A stretch of DNA of 64,000 nucleotides, from positions 124,001 to 188,000 of the forward strand of contig NZ_JAAXLS010000010.1 in the NCBI RefSeq assembly GCF_012328925.1. Direction: 5' to 3'. Made by a program: the position numbers and the translations under genes. The stretch is from Amycolatopsis acididurans. GTDB taxonomy: Bacteria; Actinomycetota; Actinomycetes; Mycobacteriales; Pseudonocardiaceae. This document shows positions 45,029 to 53,349 of this stretch, piece by piece. Under the pieces are notes generated by a model. It was not told the DNA's origin, made no database searches, and worked only from the letters and a program-made list of their open reading frames with translations. The stretch's first letter is position 1. Each line of letters starts with the position of its first letter.

Positions 45029-46362
45029 TCCTCCACCTCACCGGCCATCGCGGGAGCTGCGGAATCGGTGGCCTGTTCCAGGTCATGGCGCGAGGTCTCG
45101 CGCATGGTCCCGACGACGACGAGTCCGACGATCGCCGCGAAGACGATGTAGAACGCCGGCGCGATGCTGGCACCGGTGGCCGCGACCAGCCACGTCGCCA
45201 CCAGCGAGACGATTCCGGACCCGATCACGCCGCCGATGTTGAAGCCGAGTGAGACGCCGGTGTAGCGGACGCGCGTCGGGAACAGCTCCGAGTACTGGGT
45301 GTAGACCACGCCCTGCTGCACGCTGAACGGGATGTTCAGGATCAACGCGGCGACGACGGCGAGCGCGAGCGAATCCTGCTGCATCAGCAGGAAACACGGC
45401 ACGGCGAGCACGACGAACGCGACCATGGCGCACGCGAGAACGCGGCGGCGGCCGAACCGGTCGCTCAGGCTGCCCGACAACGGGATGAGCGCGAGCGGCA
45501 TCAGCATGATCAACACGATCAGCCACAACGCGCCGGTCAGCGGATATTTCAGCACCGCGGACAGGTGCACGAGCAGGTAGACCGACACGATTCCGCCGGT
45601 GGTCATCGTCGAATAGGCGATGCCGACGACGCGCGCCACGCCTGCCTTGTGCGAGCGGACGACTTCCGCGACCGGGGCCTTGGGCGGCGCGGCTTCCTCG
45701 ACCATTTTCAGGAACAGCGGGGAGTCCTCGACGCGCATCCGGTACAAGGCCGCGGCGACCAGCAACGGCGCCGCGATCAGGAACGGCACCCGCCAGCCCC
45801 AGCTGCTCATCTGCGCGCTCGTAGTGAACGCGCTCAGCGTGCCGACCGTCGCGGCAGCCGCGGCCATGCCGAGCGAGATGCCGACCGAGGTGGCCGAACC
45901 GAACAGCCCGCGCCGGCGCGACGGAGCCGACTCGGTGGACAGCGAGGCCGCTCCCCCGATCTCGCCACCGGCCGAAAACCCCTGTGCGATACGAAGGATC
46001 GTCAGCAGGATCGGCGCGGCGACGCCGATCGAGGAGTAGGTCGGTAGCAGTCCGGTGAGCGTGGTCGCCGCGCCCATGCAGGTGACCGTGGCCATCAGCA
46101 CCACCTTGCGGCCGCGGCGATCGCCCATCCAGCCGAAGAACAGCCCGCCGAGCGGCCGGGCGAGGAAGCCGCTCGCGACCACGCCGAGCGTGCCGAGCAA
46201 TCCCACCAACCCCTCCTGACCGGCGAAGAACAGGGGCGCGAGCACGACCGCGAGGTAGCCGTAGATGGCGAAGTCGTAGTACTCGATGGCCGTTCCCACC
46301 GCGGCGGCGAGGCTCGCTCTCCGTGCCATCCGGTTCCGGTCAGTCAGAGGTTGTGTCGGCAT
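45025..46362 (-). CDS. MFS transporter, MHS family
   Basis: A 445-aa membrane protein with about 12 hydrophobic segments. AVGTAIEYYDFAIYGYLAVV is the MHS first helix and GWMGDRRGRKVVLMA the conserved loop; SGSLSDRFGRRRVLA is the repeat in the second half. MHS carriers import organic acids with protons, so this probably takes up the acid degraded by the 27-46 kb genes. The ATG at 46362 follows AAGGAG; an in-frame start at 46434 would lie in the operator. The best operator copy sits 74-88 bp upstream. Confidence 0.88.
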   Translation of the reverse strand: MPTQPLTDRNRMARRASLAAAVGTAIEYYDFAIYGYLAVVLAPLFFAGQEGLVGLLGTLGVVASGFLARPLGGLFFGWMGDRRGRKVVLMATVTCMGAATTLTGLLPTYSSIGVAAPILLTILRIAQGFSAGGEIGGAASLSTESAPSRRRGLFGSATSVGISLGMAAAAATVGTLSAFTTSAQMSSWGWRVPFLIAAPLLVAAALYRMRVEDSPLFLKMVEEAAPPKAPVAEVVRSHKAGVARVVGIAYSTMTTGGIVSVYLLVHLSAVLKYPLTGALWLIVLIMLMPLALIPLSGSLSDRFGRRRVLACAMVAFVVLAVPCFLLMQQDSLALAVVAALILNIPFSVQQGVVYTQYSELFPTRVRYTGVSLGFNIGGVIGSGIVSLVATWLVAATGASIAPAFYIVFAAIVGLVVVGTMRETSRHDLEQATDSAAPAMAGEVEE

Positions 46363-46423
46363 CGGCGCTCCTTCGCGCTTCGGCGGGGACGACCGTCGTG
46401 GGCCGGTCGGCCCCGACCAGACG

Positions 46424-46452
46424 ACCGTAAACACGAACTGACCTCAGTTCAA
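46424..46452 (-). promoter_or_regulatory. MFS promoter with best GAACTGA-NN-TCAGTTC operator (copy 4)
   Basis: The palindrome GAACTGACCTCAGTTC (46435-46450) has two perfect 7-bp arms. On the minus strand TTGAAC (46452-46447) and TACGGT (46429-46424) are exactly 17 nt apart, so the operator covers the -35 edge and most of the spacer. The expected start is near 46417, leaving a 55-nt leader with a good ribosome site. Confidence 0.7.
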
Positions 46453-46616
46453 GGGGCAATTTCGCCGACGGAATCGAGCCCGGCCCCTCGATCGGCCGTC
46501 ACCGCGCTGTTCCAAGGGCAGCCACGCACGACCTCGACGAGCCCTCGGAAGCGATGTCCTTTGTGGACAAGACAGCGCCAGGGCAGGGCCGGACCGGGAC
46601 ATGGCAGGATCGGACC

Positions 46617-47267
46617 ATGGTCGCCAGCCCCGGAGCATCGAGTAACGCCGGCCGCCCCTGGCGGGGTGTCGACGCCGACGAGCGGCAGGCTCGCCGGCGG
46701 GAACGGCTGGTCGCGGCGACATTCGAGATCATGGGCACCGAGGGCGCGGCCGCGGTCAGCATGCGTGGCGTATGCCGCGCGGCGAAGCTGACCGAGCGTT
46801 ATTTCTACGAGAGCTTCGGCCGTCGCGAGGACCTGCTCGTCGCCGTACTGGAAGACGTCGCCGGCCAGGCCCGCGAAGTGCTGATCGCGGCACTGGAACA
46901 CGCCCCGGCCGAGACCACGGCGATGGTGCGCCACGCGGTCGCGGAGTTCACCGCCTTCGTCACCTCGGACCCGCGGCGCGGCCGCATCCTGTTCGTGGAA
47001 TCCCTTGCCGCACCGGAACTTTCCAGCCGCGGCGGCGAACTGGTGCAGGAGTTCACGGCGACGATCGCGGCACCGCTGCGCAGTGCGGCGCTGGCCGGTC
47101 CGGAAAGCGACGAGCGGGACGTGGACCTGAACTCGCAGGCCGTCTTCGGTGCGCTCGCCTACCTGTTCCAGGCCTGGCTCGCCGGGCGCGTCGAGGTGTC
47201 CCAAGAGCGCTTCATCGAGCACGCCGTGCAGGTCATCGAGCATCTCGCGAAGGCACACTCCGCCTGA
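46617..47267 (+). CDS. TetR-family regulator upstream of the monooxygenase operon
   Basis: A 216-aa TetR protein: RRERLVAATFEIMGTEGAAA and LTERYFYESFGRREDLL form the HTH; the ligand domain contains VTSDPRRGRILFVESLAAPE. The ATG at 46617 is chosen over an upstream in-frame start at 46554, which lies too far from the fold. It precedes the monooxygenase operon by 125 bp on the same strand; the GTTGACAT repeats in that gap are its likely target. Confidence 0.82.
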   Translation: MVASPGASSNAGRPWRGVDADERQARRRERLVAATFEIMGTEGAAAVSMRGVCRAAKLTERYFYESFGRREDLLVAVLEDVAGQAREVLIAALEHAPAETTAMVRHAVAEFTAFVTSDPRRGRILFVESLAAPELSSRGGELVQEFTATIAAPLRSAALAGPESDERDVDLNSQAVFGALAYLFQAWLAGRVEVSQERFIEHAVQVIEHLAKAHSA

Positions 47268-47306
47268 GCCCCGTTCGCCTCCCGGCCTGGTCACGCATGC
47301 CCCAAA

Positions 47307-47352
47307 GTTGACATCGACTGATGTTGACATTGGCTGTTGTCTACTTTACGGT
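47307..47352 (+). promoter_or_regulatory. Promoter of the monooxygenase operon with GTTGACAT repeats
   Basis: GTTGACAT occurs twice (47307-47314 and 47323-47330), 16 bp apart, and ACATC-GACT-GATGT (47311-47324) forms a dyad between them. TTGACA (47324-47329), 17 nt, TACGGT (47347-47352) is a good promoter. The repeats overlap and precede the -35, suiting control by the adjacent TetR protein. Confidence 0.55.
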
Positions 47353-47392
47353 CAGCCGTGTCAGGCATGCGGGCAGCAAGGAGGCAGCCGCG

Positions 47393-48889
47393 ATGACCAG
47401 TGAGCAACCGCGTCGCGTGCGAGTCGCGATCATCGGTGCGGGTTTCGGCGGGCTGGGCACGGCGATCGGGCTCAAGCGTGCGGGGATCGACGATTTCGTC
47501 GTGCTGGAGCGAGCCGGCGAGGTCGGCGGCACCTGGCAGGTCAACACCTATCCGGGCGCGCAGTGCGATATACCGTCCATTTTGTACTCGTTCTCGTTCG
47601 CGCCGAATCCGCGCTGGAGCAGGCTTTATCCCTACCAGCCCGAAATCGCGGACTACCTGCGTCGGTGCGCCGAGGACTTCGGGATCGTGCCGCACCTGCG
47701 GCTGCGGCACGAGGTGCTGGACGCCCGCTGGGACCAGGCGCGAGCGCGCTGGCGCATCCGCACCGACCGGGGCACGTGGGAGGCACGGGTCCTGGTCGGC
47801 GCGATCGGGCCGTTCAGCGAACCGTCGGTGCCGGACATGCCGGGGCTGGACCGCTTCGGTGGTGCCACGTTCCATTCCTCCGCGTGGGACCACGACCAGG
47901 ATCTCGACGGCAGCCGGATCGCGGTGATCGGCACGGGGGCGTCCGCGGTGCAGATCATCCCCCGGCTACAGCCGAAGGCCGGCAGGCTCACCGTCTTCCA
48001 GCGCACGCCGACCTGGATCATGCCCCATCCGGACCGCCGCGTGAGCGGCCTGCCCAAGCGCCTGCTCGACCAGGTTCCGGCCGCGCTGCGGGCGGCGCGG
48101 ACCGGGCTCGATCTGGTGCAGGAGGCGCTCGTCCCGGGTCTGGTGTACCGGCCGTGGCTGCTCAAGGGCATGGAGGCCGTCGCCCGCGCGCATCTGCACC
48201 GGCAGGTGCGCGACCCTGGGCTGCGCGCGAAACTCACCCCGTCCTATGCGTTCGGCTGCAAACGGCCGACGTTTTCCAACGCCTACTACCCCGCGCTGGC
48301 CGCACCGAACACCGACGTGGTGACCTCGCCGATCCGCGAGATCCGGGAGAAGGGCATCGTCACCGAGGACGGGACCGAGCACGAGGTCGACGCCATCGTG
48401 TTCAGCACCGGCTTCAAGATGACCGATCATCCGGGATACCGGCGGTTCCACGGAACCGGGGGGCGCAGCCTCGCCGAGATGTGGAACGGCGGCCCGCGTG
48501 CCTATCTGGGCACGACGGTGGCCGGGTTCCCCAACTTCTTTCTGCTGCTGGGCCCGAATTCGGTGGTCTACACCTCGCAGGTGGTCACGATCGAAGCGCA
48601 GGTCGCCTACATCGTGAGCTGCCTCAAGGAAATGGACCACGGCGACCTCGCGGCGCTGGAGGTCCGCGAGGAGGCGCAGCGGGACTTCGTGCGCTGGGTG
48701 GACCGCGGGCTGCGCGGATCGGTGTGGAACACCGGTGGCTGCCGCAGCTACTACCTGGACGAGACCGGGCGCAACTTCACCTTCTACCCCGGATTCAACC
48801 GCCGCTTTCGTGCCCGGACGCGGCGGGTGGACCTGGCCGACTACCACCTCGTCCGTTCTGGCGAGGTACCGGACGAAAGGGCCGCGTGA
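47393..48889 (+). CDS. Flavin-containing/Baeyer-Villiger-type monooxygenase
   Basis: A 498-aa FAD and NADPH-dependent monooxygenase. FAD motif VAIIGAGFGGLGTA (11-24), GGTWQVNTYPGAQCD, the complete fingerprint FGGATFHSSAWDHD (Phe155, His161, Trp165) and the NADPH motif VIGTGASAVQ. The ATG at 47393 follows AAGGAGG. It opens a seven-gene operon that resembles mycobacterial mymA-type clusters (monooxygenase with SDR, dehydrogenase and FadD). The substrate, ketone or fatty compound, is unknown. Confidence 0.88.
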   Translation: MTSEQPRRVRVAIIGAGFGGLGTAIGLKRAGIDDFVVLERAGEVGGTWQVNTYPGAQCDIPSILYSFSFAPNPRWSRLYPYQPEIADYLRRCAEDFGIVPHLRLRHEVLDARWDQARARWRIRTDRGTWEARVLVGAIGPFSEPSVPDMPGLDRFGGATFHSSAWDHDQDLDGSRIAVIGTGASAVQIIPRLQPKAGRLTVFQRTPTWIMPHPDRRVSGLPKRLLDQVPAALRAARTGLDLVQEALVPGLVYRPWLLKGMEAVARAHLHRQVRDPGLRAKLTPSYAFGCKRPTFSNAYYPALAAPNTDVVTSPIREIREKGIVTEDGTEHEVDAIVFSTGFKMTDHPGYRRFHGTGGRSLAEMWNGGPRAYLGTTVAGFPNFFLLLGPNSVVYTSQVVTIEAQVAYIVSCLKEMDHGDLAALEVREEAQRDFVRWVDRGLRGSVWNTGGCRSYYLDETGRNFTFYPGFNRRFRARTRRVDLADYHLVRSGEVPDERAA

Positions 48890-49800
48890 TGTTCGGAATC
48901 GGCAAACCCGTCGTCGACCCGCGTGGCGCACGGCGCTACGACGACGAGGCGTACGCGATCGCCGCGCGGGACGTGCACTTCTCGTGGGAGAACGTTCCCG
49001 CGCACTACATCCCCGGCGAACCGATGGCCACCCACGTCATCAACGTGATGCATCTGGTGCTCCCCGAGGGCGAACGCGCGATGTCGCGGGCACTGAGTGA
49101 GGCGTTACCGCTGATCACCGATCCGCGGTTGCGTGAAGAGGTCACCGGGTTCGTCGGGCAGGAGGCCGTGCACGCGTCCTCGCACGAGGGCGCGCGCGAG
49201 CACCTCGCGCGGCTGGGACTTCCGGTCGAGCAGATCGCGCGCAAGATGGATTGGCTCGTCGACAAGGTGCTCGGCTACCACGGGCTGGCCGGCAAGGCGC
49301 GGCACGCGTGGCTGTGCGAGCGGCTCGGGCTGTTCGCGGCCATGGAGCATTACACGGCCGTGGTCGGCGAGTGGCTGCTCGGCGCCGATCACCTGGAGCG
49401 GATGGGCATGGACCCGGTCATGCTGGACCTCGTTCGCTGGCACGGCGCGGAGGAAGTCGAGCACCGCAACGTCGCCTTCGACGCGTTCATGCATGTGGAC
49501 GGTGGCTACGCCCGCCGGGTACGGACGGCGTTGATCGCCAGCTTCACGCTCGCCGTTCTGTTCCTGAGCACCGCCGGCTACCTGTACCGGGGGGACTCCA
49601 CAATGGACAAGGGCGGCTGGTGGGTCCGCGAACTGCTGAGCGCGACGCGCCGCGGCGTGATCCCGAAGGCCACGATCTTCCTCACCGAGATCCCGAAGTA
49701 CCTGCGCCCGAGTTTCCACCCCTCGCAGCTGGGCGGCATGGACAAGGCGGTGCGGTATCTCGCCAAGTCGCCCGCCGCGAACCACCGGGCAGCGGCATGA
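48889..49800 (+). CDS. PF10118-type 'metal-dependent hydrolase' with ferritin-like diiron pattern
   Basis: A 303-aa protein of the family usually annotated as predicted metal-dependent hydrolase. Its acidic and His residues follow a diiron-carboxylate order: Glu62, Glu92-x2-His95, Glu153 (or Glu161), Glu189-x2-His192. A hydrophobic helix (ALIASFTLAVLFLSTAGYLY) lies near 214-233, so it may be membrane-attached. It starts one base inside the monooxygenase stop and overlaps the reductase start, so a redox enzyme fed by that reductase is a reasonable reading. No hydrolase motif is apparent. Confidence 0.72.
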   Translation: MFGIGKPVVDPRGARRYDDEAYAIAARDVHFSWENVPAHYIPGEPMATHVINVMHLVLPEGERAMSRALSEALPLITDPRLREEVTGFVGQEAVHASSHEGAREHLARLGLPVEQIARKMDWLVDKVLGYHGLAGKARHAWLCERLGLFAAMEHYTAVVGEWLLGADHLERMGMDPVMLDLVRWHGAEEVEHRNVAFDAFMHVDGGYARRVRTALIASFTLAVLFLSTAGYLYRGDSTMDKGGWWVRELLSATRRGVIPKATIFLTEIPKYLRPSFHPSQLGGMDKAVRYLAKSPAANHRAAA

Positions 49801-50810
49801 CGACGACCATGCCCATGCGCCTGGCCGCCGCCGCGGGCGGGGCCTACCGGCGGGTGTTCGCCGGAAGCCCGGTCGCTCCCCTGCTGTCGCGGCCGAACCC
49901 CGTTCGCCGCACCGGTTACGACCTCGACGTCGTGGTCCGCCGGATCGTGCCGGAAGCCGAGGACGTCGTGAGCCTGGAACTCGACGGCACCGCGTTGCCG
50001 GCCTGGCAACCGGGTGCTCATCTGGACGTGTTCCTGCCTTCGGGGCGGCAGCGTTCGTACTCGCTGTGCGGCGAGATGTCCACGTATCGCATCGCGGTGC
50101 GGCGCATCGGGCAGGGTTCACGGGAGATCCATGAACTCCGGGAAGGTGACCGGCTGCGAATTCGTGGCCCGCGCAACGCGTTTCCGCTGGTGACGAACGC
50201 GCCGGCGTACCTGTTCATCGCGGGCGGTATCGGCATCACACCCATCCTGCCGATGGTGCGCTTCTGTCACGAGCGCGGCCTGCCGTGGCGGCTGGTCTAC
50301 TTCGGACGATCGAGGTCGGCCATGCCGTTCCTGGCCGAGCTTCCCGGCGGGCCCGTCGACATCCGGCCCGACGACGAGTACGGCGTGCCGGATCTGGGCC
50401 AGGTGCTGCCGCTGGCGCCGCCCGGTGCGGCCGTGTACCTGTGCGGCCCGCCGCCCCTGATGGCGCCGGCGCGGCAGATCATTCGGCGGGTCAACCCTAC
50501 GGCCTCGGTGCATTCCGAGCGGTTCGGCCCGCCGTCCGTCGAGGGCGGGAAGCCGTTCGAGATCCACCTGCGGCGCAGCGGAAAGACGATCGAGGTCGGC
50601 GCGGAGGAATCGGTGCTCGCCGCGATCCGCCGTGCGCTGCCCGGTGTCACATATTCGTGCCGGCAGGGCTTCTGCGGCACCTGCAAGGTCCGCGTTCTCG
50701 GCGGTGACGTCGAACACCGGGACCGGCTGCTCACCGATGCCGAGCGCGACGAGGAGATGCTCGTCTGCGTGTCCCGCTCCACCTCCGGACCGCTGGTCCT
50801 CGACCTCTGA
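49797..50810 (+). CDS. VanB/PDR-type oxidoreductase with C-terminal [2Fe-2S]
   Basis: A 337-aa electron-transfer protein in the phthalate-dioxygenase-reductase order: flavin domain (GRQRSYSLCGE), NAD domain (IAGGIGITPILPMV, YLCGPPPLM) and C-terminal ferredoxin with SCRQGFCGTCKV and a last Cys in MLVCVSRS. It passes electrons from NAD(P)H to an oxygenase. No Rieske oxygenase lies nearby, so the partner may be the diiron-like PF10118 protein, whose stop it overlaps (ATGA). The first 50 residues are an extension rich in Ala and Arg. Confidence 0.88.
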   Translation: MTTTMPMRLAAAAGGAYRRVFAGSPVAPLLSRPNPVRRTGYDLDVVVRRIVPEAEDVVSLELDGTALPAWQPGAHLDVFLPSGRQRSYSLCGEMSTYRIAVRRIGQGSREIHELREGDRLRIRGPRNAFPLVTNAPAYLFIAGGIGITPILPMVRFCHERGLPWRLVYFGRSRSAMPFLAELPGGPVDIRPDDEYGVPDLGQVLPLAPPGAAVYLCGPPPLMAPARQIIRRVNPTASVHSERFGPPSVEGGKPFEIHLRRSGKTIEVGAEESVLAAIRRALPGVTYSCRQGFCGTCKVRVLGGDVEHRDRLLTDAERDEEMLVCVSRSTSGPLVLDL

Positions 50811-50823
50811 CAGGGAGCCATCC

Positions 50824-51009
50824 ATGACCGCCGAGGACGTCACGCTCGCGCCCGAGTCGTCGGAGACGCGGCTGCGGTGGACCTTCGCCTTCGAAACCCA
50901 TCCCGCTCCGGTGCCACCGCTGCTGCTCGCTCGCCCGCTGCTGGATCGGGTCACCGGGAACTGGACGTCCGGGGTGGACCGTGCCGTGCGGAAAGGAGTG
51001 CGCGCGTGA
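50824..51009 (+). CDS. Small conserved-context protein (61 aa), unknown
   Basis: An ATG at 50824 behind CAGGGAG starts a 61-aa frame with normal codon use that ends in a GTGA overlap with the ALDH start. The product (MTAEDVTLAPESSETRLRWT, then FAFETHPAPVPPLLLARPL) is polar at the start, Pro/Leu-rich in the middle and basic at the end. I recognise no family; it could be a small subunit or the stump of a longer protein. Position between reductase and ALDH suggests a link to the redox step. Confidence 0.6.
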   Translation: MTAEDVTLAPESSETRLRWTFAFETHPAPVPPLLLARPLLDRVTGNWTSGVDRAVRKGVRA

Positions 51010-52457
51010 CCACGCTCGAAGTGATCGCACCGGCCACCGGTGAGGTGGTGGGCAGCTATCCGGCCGCCACCGCCGACGAGGTCGCCGAAGCCGTCCGTCA
51101 GGCGCGTTCGGCCGCGTCCTGGTGGGACGGGCTCGGTTTCGCCGGACGGGCTCGCCGGCTCGATGCCTGGCGGCGCCGCATCGCCCGCGGCGCCGACGAG
51201 CTGGCGGAGCTGATCCACCGCGAGATGGGCAAGCCCCGCGCCGACGCGATGCTGGAGATCGCGATGGCGCTGGAGCACCTGTCGTGGACGACCCGTCACG
51301 CGGGCGCAGTGCTCGGGCCGAGCCAGAGGCGCCCGACCTCGCTCACCCTCAACCACAAGTGCACCGTCGAATACCGGCCGCTGGGGGTGGTCGGTGTGAT
51401 CGGGCCGTGGAACTACCCGGTGTTCACGCCGCTGGGCTCGCTGTCGGCCGCACTCGCCGCGGGCAACACGGTGGTGTTCAAGCCCAGCGAGTACACGCCC
51501 GGTGTCGGGGCGTGGCTCGGCAACGCCTTCCGTGAGGCCGTGGACGGTCCGCCGGTGCTGCGGGTCGTCACCGGTGCGGGCAGCACCGGCGCGGCGCTGT
51601 GCCGGTCCGGAGTGGACAAGATCGGGTTCACCGGTTCCACCGCGACCGGCCGCAGGGTGGCCGCCGCCTGCGCCGAAACCCTGACCCCGGTGCTGATGGA
51701 GTGCGGCGGCAAGGACGCGCTGCTCGTGGACGCCGACGCCGATCTCGACGCGGCCGCGGACGCCGCGGTATGGGGCGGCATGTCCAACGCGGGCCAGACC
51801 TGCCTCGCGGTCGAGCGGGTCTACGTACACCGGGACGTGTACGAGACGTTCCTGGACAAGGTTGTCGCGCTGGCGAGGGGAATCCGGGCGGGGAAGCAGA
51901 TCGGACCGGTCACCATGCCAGGGCAGGTCGAGGTCATCGACAGCCACATTCACGACGCACTCGACCGCGGTGGCCGTGCCGTGCTGGGCGGACCGGACGC
52001 GGTGCGCGGCCGGTTCGTGCAGCCGACGATCCTCGCCGACGTGCCGGAGGACAGCGCGGCCGTGACCGAGGAAACGTTCGGCCCGACGCTGACGGTGACC
52101 GCGGTGTCCGATATGGACACCGCCGTCGAGCTCACCAACCGCAGCCGCTTCGGTCTGGGCGCGACCGTGTTCTCCCGGCGCAACGGCCCCGCGATCGCGC
52201 GGCGGATCCGGTCCGGGGCCGTGTCGGTCAACGCGTTCGTCGCGCACGCCTCGATCCCGTCGCTGCCGCTGGGCGGCGTCGGCGATTCCGGCTACGGCCG
52301 CGTGCACGGCGCGGACGGGTTGCGCGAGTTCGCCTACGCCAGGGCGACCACCGTGCAGCGGTTTCCCTCACCGCTGCCGCTCACCTCGTTCTACCGGCCG
52401 CCCTGGGCCGACGCGGTGGTACGCGTCATTGTCGCCGTGCGGCACGGGTTGTGGTGA
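51006..52457 (+). CDS. Aldehyde dehydrogenase
   Basis: A 483-aa NAD(P)-dependent aldehyde dehydrogenase starting at GTG 51006. The motif PWNYPVFTPLGSLSAALAAG, the cofactor segment FTGSTATGRRVA, catalytic Glu in VLMECGGKDALLVD and Cys in NAGQTCLAVERV are all present. A C-terminal tail (LTSFYRPPWADAVVRVIVAV) is slightly hydrophobic, as in fatty aldehyde dehydrogenases. It would oxidise the aldehyde produced in the operon to an acid for the ligase. Confidence 0.9.
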   Translation: MTTLEVIAPATGEVVGSYPAATADEVAEAVRQARSAASWWDGLGFAGRARRLDAWRRRIARGADELAELIHREMGKPRADAMLEIAMALEHLSWTTRHAGAVLGPSQRRPTSLTLNHKCTVEYRPLGVVGVIGPWNYPVFTPLGSLSAALAAGNTVVFKPSEYTPGVGAWLGNAFREAVDGPPVLRVVTGAGSTGAALCRSGVDKIGFTGSTATGRRVAAACAETLTPVLMECGGKDALLVDADADLDAAADAAVWGGMSNAGQTCLAVERVYVHRDVYETFLDKVVALARGIRAGKQIGPVTMPGQVEVIDSHIHDALDRGGRAVLGGPDAVRGRFVQPTILADVPEDSAAVTEETFGPTLTVTAVSDMDTAVELTNRSRFGLGATVFSRRNGPAIARRIRSGAVSVNAFVAHASIPSLPLGGVGDSGYGRVHGADGLREFAYARATTVQRFPSPLPLTSFYRPPWADAVVRVIVAVRHGLW

Positions 52458-52458
52458 C

Positions 52459-53349
52459 ATGAACGTCCTCAACGCCGTGCGGGATCTCGGCATCCCGCTT
52501 CCCGGCGGCCGGAACTACCGCGTCGCCGGCCGCACCGTGCTGATCACCGGCGGCGGCGCCGGTATCGGGCAGGCGCTCGCGCGGAGGCTGCACGAGCGCG
52601 GCGCGCGGCTCGCGCTGATCGACCGCGACAAGGACGCGCTCGCCGAGACCGCGGGATCGCTGGGTGAGCGGGTGCTCACCGCGGTCGCCGACGTCCGCGA
52701 CCGCGACGGCATCGCCGAGGCGGTCGGTGAGCTGGCCGGCCGCGCGGGCGGGCTGGACGTCGTCGTCGCGAACGCGGGCGTGACCCCACCACCAGCGACG
52801 CTGCGGCGGATCGAGCCCGCGGAGTTCGACCGGGTCATGGAGATCAACGTGACCGGGGCGTTCAACACCGTCCGTCCCGCCGTGGACCACCTGATCGCCC
52901 GGCGGGGACACGTCGTGGTCATCTCGTCGGCCGCCGCCTTCGTGCCCGGACCCGCCGGTGCCCCGTACATGATCAGCAAGGCCGCGGTCGAGCAGCTCGG
53001 CCGCGCGCTCCGGCTCGAACTCGCCGCACACGGCGTGACGGCCGGGGTCGCGTACTTCGGCGTGGTCGACACGCAACTGGCGCGCACCACACTGGACGAC
53101 GATCCGCTGGGCCGTGCGCTGGAGAAACGGCTGCCGGCCGCGCTGCGCAAGCGCATCACGGCGGAGCAGGCGGCGGCCGTGCTCGCCGACGCCATCGCGC
53201 GCCGCGCGGGACGCACGCTCGCACCCGCCGCCTGGCAGCCGTGGGCGCTGCTGCGCGGCGTGGTCAACGTCGCCGCCGACGCCTACCTCGCCGGAGACCG
53301 GACGGTGCACGCCCTCATCCACGACGTCGAGACCCGGGGAGACCGATGA
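52459..53349 (+). CDS. SDR-family dehydrogenase
   Basis: A 296-aa SDR: TGGGAGIGQALARR, Asp in ALIDRDKDA, VANAGVTPPP, VISSAAAFVPG and YMISKAAVEQLG. The C-terminal extension (AAWQPWALLRGVVNVAADAY) is typical of SDRs in mymA-type clusters (SadH-like). It starts one base after the ALDH stop and overlaps the ligase start (ATGA). It probably interconverts alcohol and aldehyde or ketone. Confidence 0.86.
   Translation: MNVLNAVRDLGIPLPGGRNYRVAGRTVLITGGGAGIGQALARRLHERGARLALIDRDKDALAETAGSLGERVLTAVADVRDRDGIAEAVGELAGRAGGLDVVVANAGVTPPPATLRRIEPAEFDRVMEINVTGAFNTVRPAVDHLIARRGHVVVISSAAAFVPGPAGAPYMISKAAVEQLGRALRLELAAHGVTAGVAYFGVVDTQLARTTLDDDPLGRALEKRLPAALRKRITAEQAAAVLADAIARRAGRTLAPAAWQPWALLRGVVNVAADAYLAGDRTVHALIHDVETRGDR

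Noticed and set aside
46500..46616. Earlier start at 46554 for the TetR gene.
   Set aside because: It would add 21 residues without family support (SFVDKTAPGQGRTG), and 46617 gives the usual length.
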